Below, in pieces: positions 20,147-24,888 of a DNA stretch of 24,888 nucleotides. Source of the DNA: JBAZFF01 sp043815465. GTDB taxonomy: Bacteria; Patescibacteriota; Minisyncoccia; Minisyncoccales; RBG-13-42-11. Position numbers and translations under genes: made by a program. The notes under the pieces are model-generated. The model was not told where the DNA came from. It searched no databases and saw only the letters and a program-made list of their open reading frames with translations. How positions within the stretch are numbered: position 1 is the first letter of the stretch; each line of letters opens with the position of its first letter. The stretch spans positions 1 to 24,888 of the forward strand of contig JBDRIW010000026.1 of the NCBI GenBank assembly GCA_043815465.1, written 5' to 3'.

Positions 20147-22252
20147 ATGCCTAGAAATTATCCCATAAACAGAATTAGAGATATTGGTATTATTGCTCAT
20201 ATCGACGCAGGAAAGACTACGGTTTCAGAACGTGTTCTTTTTTACACAGGAATCTCTCATAAAATAGGGGAAGTTCATGATGGACAAGCTATTATGGATT
20301 GGATGGAACAAGAAAGAGAAAGAGGTATTACTATTACTTCTGCTGCTACAACTTGCTTCTGGACTCCTACCTATGCTGAAAAGGCAAAGGAGAACGAATA
20401 TAGAATAAATATTATAGATACTCCCGGTCACATTGATTTCACCGTGGAGGTTCAACGCTCCCTCAGAGTATTAGATGGAGCTGTTGTTGTTTTTGATGGA
20501 GTAGCTGGAGTAGAACCTCAATCAGAAACAGTTTGGCATCAAGCAGATAAATATAATGTTCCTAGAATATGTTTTGTAAATAAGTTAGACAGGACAGGAG
20601 CTGACTTTGAAAAAAGTTTAGATTCAATCTGGCAGAAGCTTACTCCTAATGCAGTTGCTCTACAACTTCCAATAGGGCTTGAAGATAAACTAGTTGGAGT
20701 AGTAGATCTTATAAAAATGAAAGCTGTTAAGTTTGAAGGGGATCATGGACAGATATTAAAAGAAGAAGATATCCCAGCTGAGATGATGGATAAAGTAAAA
20801 GAGTGGAGAGAGAAGCTATTAGAAAAGGTAGTCGGAGAAGACGAAGTTTTAATGGAAAAATATTTAGCTGGCAAAGAAATTCCTTCGGATGATTTAAAGA
20901 AAGTTTTAAGAAAGGCTACTATTGATGGTAAATTAATTCCTGTCTTTTGTGGTTCTGCTTTGAAAAATAAAGGAGTTCAACAAATGTTGGATGCAGTTAT
21001 AGATTATTTACCTGCTCCTTCAGATCTTCCCGCTGTTGAAGGAAAAGATCCAAGAACAGGAGAAGTTACAACTAGAGAGTTTAAAGATGAAGAAAAGTTT
21101 TCTGCTTTAGCTTTTAAAGTGGCTACTGATCCCTATGTAGGCACTCTTACTTATTTCAGAGTATATTCTGGAACTTTGAAAAAAGGATCTTATGTTTTAA
21201 ATACAACTACTGGAGAGAAAGAAAGAATTGGTAGAATGTTAAGAATGCATGCAGCAGAAAGAGAAGAAGTAGAAGAAGTATTCACTGGAGATATTGCAGC
21301 TACCGTAGGTTTAAAGAATACATCTACTGGTCATACTTTGTGTGATGAAACTTCACCTATAATTTTAGAAGAAATAGTATTTCCTGAACCTGTTATCTCA
21401 ATTAGGATTGAACCTAAGACTAAGGCAGATCAAGAAAAGATGGGAATGGCATTGAGAAGACTTATGGATGAAGATCCTACTTTTAGAGTTAAGGGAGATA
21501 TTGAAACAGGGGAAACTCTTATTTCTGGAATGGGAGAATTACATTTAGATATTATTGCAGATAGAATGAGAAGAGAGTTTGGTGTAGAAGCTAACGTTGG
21601 AAAACCACAAGTAGCTTATAAAGAAACTATTAAAGGAACAGCAGAAGGAGAAGAGAAATATGTAAAACAATCTGGAGGTCGTGGTCAATATGGTCATGTT
21701 GTATTAACAGTTTTCCCTAGAGAAAGGGGAGAAGAATTCTTGTTTACAAGTGAAATTAAGGGAGGTTCTATTCCTTCAGAATACATTCCTGCTATTGAAA
21801 AAGGAGTTAAAGAAGCAATGGATAAGGGAGTAACAGCAGGTTATCCTTTAATAGATATAGGTGTTACTTTAACTGATGGATCTTATCATGATGTTGATTC
21901 ATCTGAAATTGCTTTTAAAATAGCAGGTTCTATGGCTTTTCAAACAGCAGTTCGTAAAGCTAAACCTATCATATTAGAACCTATTATGAAATTAGAAGTT
22001 GTAATCCCTGAAGAATTCTTTGGAGATGTTATTGGGGATTTATCTTCTAGAAGAGGGAAGATAGAAGAAACTTCAGATAGATTGCAGTTAAAGGTTATAT
22101 CTGCTAAGATTCCTTTATCAGAAATGTTTGGGTATGCTACTTCTGTTAGAAGTCTAACTGAAGGAAGAGGAAACTTCACCATGGAGTTTGATAATTATGA
22201 AGAAGTTCCAGGCAACATAGCTCAGGAGATTATCGATGGGCGAAGGAGATAA
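20147..22252 (+). CDS. fusA: Translation elongation factor G
   Basis: A 701-residue EF-G that drives tRNA-mRNA translocation with GTP. G motifs: AHIDAGKT (P-loop), RGITITSA (switch I), DTPGHIDF (G3), NKLD (G4), GSALK (G5). Domains II-V follow in normal order, with SGGRGQYGHV in domain IV and SSRRGKIE in domain V. The length is standard. A minor oddity is the N-terminal insert PTYAEKAKENEY just before the G3 strand. It is between rpsG and tuf, with an extra promoter just after it for tuf. Confidence 0.97.
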   Translation: MPRNYPINRIRDIGIIAHIDAGKTTVSERVLFYTGISHKIGEVHDGQAIMDWMEQERERGITITSAATTCFWTPTYAEKAKENEYRINIIDTPGHIDFTVEVQRSLRVLDGAVVVFDGVAGVEPQSETVWHQADKYNVPRICFVNKLDRTGADFEKSLDSIWQKLTPNAVALQLPIGLEDKLVGVVDLIKMKAVKFEGDHGQILKEEDIPAEMMDKVKEWREKLLEKVVGEDEVLMEKYLAGKEIPSDDLKKVLRKATIDGKLIPVFCGSALKNKGVQQMLDAVIDYLPAPSDLPAVEGKDPRTGEVTTREFKDEEKFSALAFKVATDPYVGTLTYFRVYSGTLKKGSYVLNTTTGEKERIGRMLRMHAAEREEVEEVFTGDIAATVGLKNTSTGHTLCDETSPIILEEIVFPEPVISIRIEPKTKADQEKMGMALRRLMDEDPTFRVKGDIETGETLISGMGELHLDIIADRMRREFGVEANVGKPQVAYKETIKGTAEGEEKYVKQSGGRGQYGHVVLTVFPRERGEEFLFTSEIKGGSIPSEYIPAIEKGVKEAMDKGVTAGYPLIDIGVTLTDGSYHDVDSSEIAFKIAGSMAFQTAVRKAKPIILEPIMKLEVVIPEEFFGDVIGDLSSRRGKIEETSDRLQLKVISAKIPLSEMFGYATSVRSLTEGRGNFTMEFDNYEEVPGNIAQEIIDGRRR

Positions 22253-22256
22253 AATA

Positions 22257-22284
22257 TTGACATTTTTTTAAAAATGAATATAAT
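22257..22284 (+). promoter_or_regulatory. Internal promoter for tuf
   Basis: TTGACA (22257-22262), 16-nt spacer, TATAAT (22279-22284), only 5 nt after the fusA stop. It would give tuf a leader of about 62 nt and extra expression. Confidence 0.8.
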
Positions 22285-22353
22285 AGTATTACATGTAGTT
22301 TTATTAAAAAATTAACAGGTCAAAAAATAATTAATAAATAATAAATCAAAAGT

Positions 22354-23556
22354 ATGGCAGAAAAAGAAAAATTTGAAAGAGGAAAGCCCCATGTCAACAT
22401 TGGTTCAATCGGCCACGTTGATCACGGAAAAACTACCTTAACTGCAGCTGTTTTAAAAGCCCAGTCTTTAGCTGGATTTAAATCTTCTGCAAAATCAATC
22501 GATCAGATTGATTCAGCTCCAGAAGAGAAACAAAGAGGGGTAACCATCAATGTTTGTCACGTTGAGTTTGAATCAGAAAAAAGACATTATGCTTGGATAG
22601 ATTGTCCAGGACATGCAGATTACATTAAGAATATGATCACTGGAGCCGCTCAAATGGATGGTGCTGTTTTAGTAGTATCAGCTGCTGATGGACCTATGCC
22701 ACAAACCAGAGAACATATTCTTTTGGCTAAGCAGGTAGGATTACCATCTATGGTTGTATTCTTAAACAAATGCGATGCAGTAGATGATCCTGAAATGATC
22801 TCATTAGTAGAGTCAGAAATCAGGGAATTACTTAAAAAGTATGGTTACCCTGGAGACGAGACTCCTATTATTAGAGGTTCTGCTTTGAAAGCTGTAGAAG
22901 CTACTTCAAAGGATGACGAAGTTTTAAAACCTATTTATGAATTAATAAAAGCTTGTGATGATTTTATTCCAGAACCAATAAGAGATATTGATAAACCTTT
23001 CTTGATGGCTGTTGAAGATGTTTTTTCTATCGAAGGTAGAGGAACAGTAGCAACTGGTAGAATTGAAAGAGGTGTTGTACATCCCAATGATGAAGTAGAG
23101 TTAGTTGGTATAAAACCTACTGCTAAAACAATTGCTGTTTCAGTAGAAATGTTCAACAAAATGTTGGATGAAGGAATGGCAGGAGATAACGTTGGAATAT
23201 TACTTCGTGGAACTAAGAAAGAGGATGTAGAAAGAGGACAAGTATTGGCCAAAGCTGGATCAATTACTCCTCATACTGAATTTGATAGTGAAGTATATGT
23301 CTTAACAAAATAAGAAGGTGGAAGACATACTCCATTATTAAAGTTGTATAAACCTAAGTTCTACTTTAAAAATACAGATGTAAATGGAGATGTAATATTA
23401 CCAGAAGGAACAGAAATGGTAATGCCAGGAGATACAATTTCAGGTTTAAAGATTAAATTAATAACTCCAATAGCTATGGAAGAAAAGCAAAAATTCGCTA
23501 TCAGAGAAGGTGGTAGAACAGTAGCTTCAGGAGTAGTAACAAAGATTACCGTATAA
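22354..23556 (+). pseudogene. tuf: Elongation factor Tu interrupted by an in-frame TAA
   Basis: The frame 22354-23313 codes 319 residues of EF-Tu: GHVDHGKT, DCPGH, NKCD and GSALK of the G domain and all of domain II. It stops at TAA (23311-23313) after SEVYVLTK. The same frame then continues with EGGRHTPLLK and all of domain III to 23556, with REGGRTVASGVVTK at the end. In other EF-Tu the codon at the stop is Glu or Asp (K-D/E-E-G-G-R), so one base (GAA to TAA) explains it. There is no frameshift or deletion; the joined length of about 400 residues is normal. EF-Tu is essential, so sequence error, strain variation, readthrough or a two-piece protein (restart at TTG 23344, with AAGGTGG upstream) must be weighed. 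Confidence 0.9.
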
Positions 23557-23572
23557 TCTATTCAACAAAATA

Positions 23573-23914
23573 ATGGTTGTCAAAAAATCAGTTCCAATTA
23601 CAGAGGAAACAAAGTCTAAGATCAGGATCAAGTTAAAGGCTTATGACCATAAGGTTATCGATAGTTCTGCAAAACAGATTATTGATGTAGTTTTACGTTA
23701 TGGGGCTGAAGTATCGGGACCTGTCCCTTTACCAACCGAAACCAAGAAGTATACGGTTAATCGTTCTTCTTTCGTCCATAAGGACGCTAGAGAACAGTTC
23801 GAGATGAGGGTTCATAAGAGAATAATAGATATCTTAAATCCTAATCAGAAAGTAATAGACAGTCTATCGAGTTTGAACTTACCAGCTGGTGTAGATATCG
23901 AACTTAAAATGTAA
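23573..23914 (+). CDS. rpsJ: 30S ribosomal protein S10
   Basis: A 113-residue S10 with KIRIKLKAYDHKVID, GPVPLPTETKKYTVNRS and the C-terminal LNLPAGVDIELKM. It is a 30S head protein that also serves in transcription antitermination as NusE. It sits 16 nt after the tuf frame and is followed by a terminator, so it ends the str cluster; rplC and the rest of the S10 operon do not follow. It uses more CGT/CGC-type and C-ending codons than rpsL or rpsG. Confidence 0.95.
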   Translation: MVVKKSVPITEETKSKIRIKLKAYDHKVIDSSAKQIIDVVLRYGAEVSGPVPLPTETKKYTVNRSSFVHKDAREQFEMRVHKRIIDILNPNQKVIDSLSSLNLPAGVDIELKM

Positions 23915-23921
23915 TTAGAAG

Positions 23922-23949
23922 ACTCCGTCCGAAAGAGCGGAGTTTTTTG
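23922..23949 (+). terminator. Rho-independent terminator after rpsJ
   Basis: ACTCCG (23922-23927)/CGGAGT (23938-23943) with T-tract; closes the str cluster. Confidence 0.9.
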
Positions 23950-23960
23950 TAGGTTTGAAT

Positions 23961-24028
23961 CTTAGCCTCCAGCTATCATATGCTAAGTCAAGTGACTGAG
24001 GTGTAAATCGCCTAATGGGTGGTTTTTT
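23961..24028 (+). promoter_or_regulatory. Alternative-pairing hairpins plus terminator
   Basis: CTTAGC (23961-23966)/GCTAAG (23982-23987) competes with CCTC (23966-23969)/GAGG (23998-24001). An 8-bp stem AAATCGCC (24005-24012)/GGTGGTTTT (24018-24026) with a T-tract forms a second terminator. It may be a leader-type attenuator of the next gene or a remnant of a small RNA. Confidence 0.35.
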
Positions 24029-24121
24029 GGTAGAATAAGGTAAGAATTAAACGAAGTTTATAAAATTCCGTCGGGTTCCGCAATAAAAATAAATTTTTAT
24101 TTTAATTCAATCTTAAAAATT

Positions 24122-24888
24122 ATGATTACTATTAAAAATGAAGGTATAATTTTAAAAAAAACAAACTTGGAATTCGAAAATAAGGGTGTTTTAAATCCTG
24201 CCTGTATCCAGGCGAATGGCATTACCCATATGTTTTATCGGGCAATCAGCCACAATAATATTTCTTCTATAGGCTACTGCCAGCTGAAAGACAATAAAGT
24301 CATAAAAAGACTTAAAGAACCGGTTATTTTTCCCGAATATGATTACGAGAAAAATGGCGTAGAAGATCCCAGGATTACTCTTTTAGGGGGAATATACTAC
24401 CTTTTCTACACTACCTACGATGGTCAAAACGCTCTTATTGCCTACGCTACAAGTAAAGATCTTGTCCATTTTAACAAACATGGACTTATCTCGCCAAAAA
24501 TTTCTTATGATGAAGCGGAAGACATTTTTCGCAATTCAAAAGTTAGAGAAGATTATACTACGTTTGAAATGATTTATAAAAAAAGGGTTGGAAAAGATAT
24601 TTTATTATTTGAAAAAGATGCTTCTCTTTTCCCTCAAAAATTCAAACATAAATTTGCTCTTCTCCACCGTATTCTGCCCGGAATCCAAATTATTTACTTT
24701 AATAATTTCTCTGAGCTTACCGAAGCCTACTGGCGTGATTATTTAAAAAATTTAAGTGATTTTATTGTACTCGATCCTCTTTTTCGATTTGAAAATCGCA
24801 ATATTGGTGGCGGTTGTCCCCCTATCAAAACAAAAGACGGATGGCTTATTATCTATCACGCAGTGGAGAATACTCCTTTTGGAAAAAT
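24122..24888 (+). CDS. GH130-family glycosidase/phosphorylase (3' truncated)
   Basis: The frame opens at ATG 24122 and runs off the window after 255 codons. It has the five-bladed beta-propeller pattern of GH130: NPACIQANGITHMFYRA near the start, NGVEDPRITLLGG (conserved Glu-Asp-Pro-Arg), YYLFYTTYDG, a later DYTTFE, LLHRI (the phosphate-binding His/Arg region) and GGGCPPIKTKDGWLIIYH. Members phosphorolyse or hydrolyse beta-mannosides such as mannosyl-glucose or mannan oligomers. No signal peptide is present, so it is cytoplasmic. Codon use (CGG, CGC, CGA and more C-ending codons) differs from the str genes, hinting at transfer. It begins a new unit after two terminators. Confidence 0.85.
   Translation, partial: MITIKNEGIILKKTNLEFENKGVLNPACIQANGITHMFYRAISHNNISSIGYCQLKDNKVIKRLKEPVIFPEYDYEKNGVEDPRITLLGGIYYLFYTTYDGQNALIAYATSKDLVHFNKHGLISPKISYDEAEDIFRNSKVREDYTTFEMIYKKRVGKDILLFEKDASLFPQKFKHKFALLHRILPGIQIIYFNNFSELTEAYWRDYLKNLSDFIVLDPLFRFENRNIGGGCPPIKTKDGWLIIYHAVENTPFGK

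Noticed and set aside
22354..23556. Stop-codon reassignment of TAA to Glu
   Set aside because: Most genes here end in TAA at the expected place, including rpsL, rpsG, fusA and rpsJ.
1..24888. tRNA genes, CRISPR arrays and transposases
   Set aside because: No T-arm (GGTTCRA) sequence in a cloverleaf setting, no regularly spaced repeats, and no transposase-like frame were seen on either strand.

Overview
This AT-rich window most likely comes from a Candidate Phyla Radiation bacterium (Patescibacteria, Parcubacteria-like), living anaerobically. The clues are very small gene sets, a ribosomal protein S12 with an N-terminal insertion of a type I associate with this group, a DUF5679 mini-protein, an oversized divergent adenylate kinase, and an intein-bearing anaerobic ribonucleotide reductase. 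TGA is used as a stop (yjbQ and nrdD both end in TGA), so the UGA=Gly code of Gracilibacteria does not apply. No tRNA, CRISPR array or transposase was found.

Layout. (1) 1-3800 is a patchy accessory region: the tail of a possible DUF3644 protein, a GC-rich hairpin repeat, a small metzincin-like metalloprotease, a ROK sugar kinase, two small unknown proteins and a HAD phosphatase. A short dispersed repeat occurs three times here, and two of the small genes share nearly the same promoter module. (2) 3800-8760 holds typA/bipA behind an attenuator-like leader, a cold-shock protein, a BaiN/HI0933-type flavoprotein, a cupin with a damaged 5' end, a tiny basic peptide and an encapsulin-type ferritin-like protein. 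(3) 8800-15430 is a redox and dNTP region: a secreted thioredoxin-like/CcdA-like membrane protein, YjbQ, a tight four-way-junction RNA candidate, a ferredoxin, a thioredoxin fused to a ferredoxin-thioredoxin-reductase catalytic domain, nrdD with a 316-residue LAGLIDADG intein, nrdG, and a DUF5679 protein. (4) 15500-19160 has a ComEC-like metallo-beta-lactamase protein, the long adenylate kinase, a 6S-RNA-like gene with a strong promoter, an unknown protein, rpmB (L28, minus strand) and an M50 site-2-type protease. (5) 19200-23950 is the str cluster rpsL-rpsG-fusA-tuf-rpsJ, closed by a terminator. (6) The right edge carries a 3'-truncated GH130 glycosidase/phosphorylase with different codon use.

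How the parts fit. The ferredoxin, the Trx-FTR fusion and NrdD/NrdG read as one route: reduced ferredoxin gives electrons to the FTR domain, which reduces the attached thioredoxin, which could re-reduce the class III ribonucleotide reductase. This resembles the ferredoxin:disulfide reductase route described for a methanogen class III enzyme, here compressed into a fusion protein.

Most striking anomalies: tuf has an in-frame TAA at the domain II/III boundary with perfect homology on both sides; the cupin has ATA where ATG is expected and TAA where a Leu codon is expected; the FTR CHC motif reads CLC; and a nearly linker-free four-way junction RNA precedes the ferredoxin gene.
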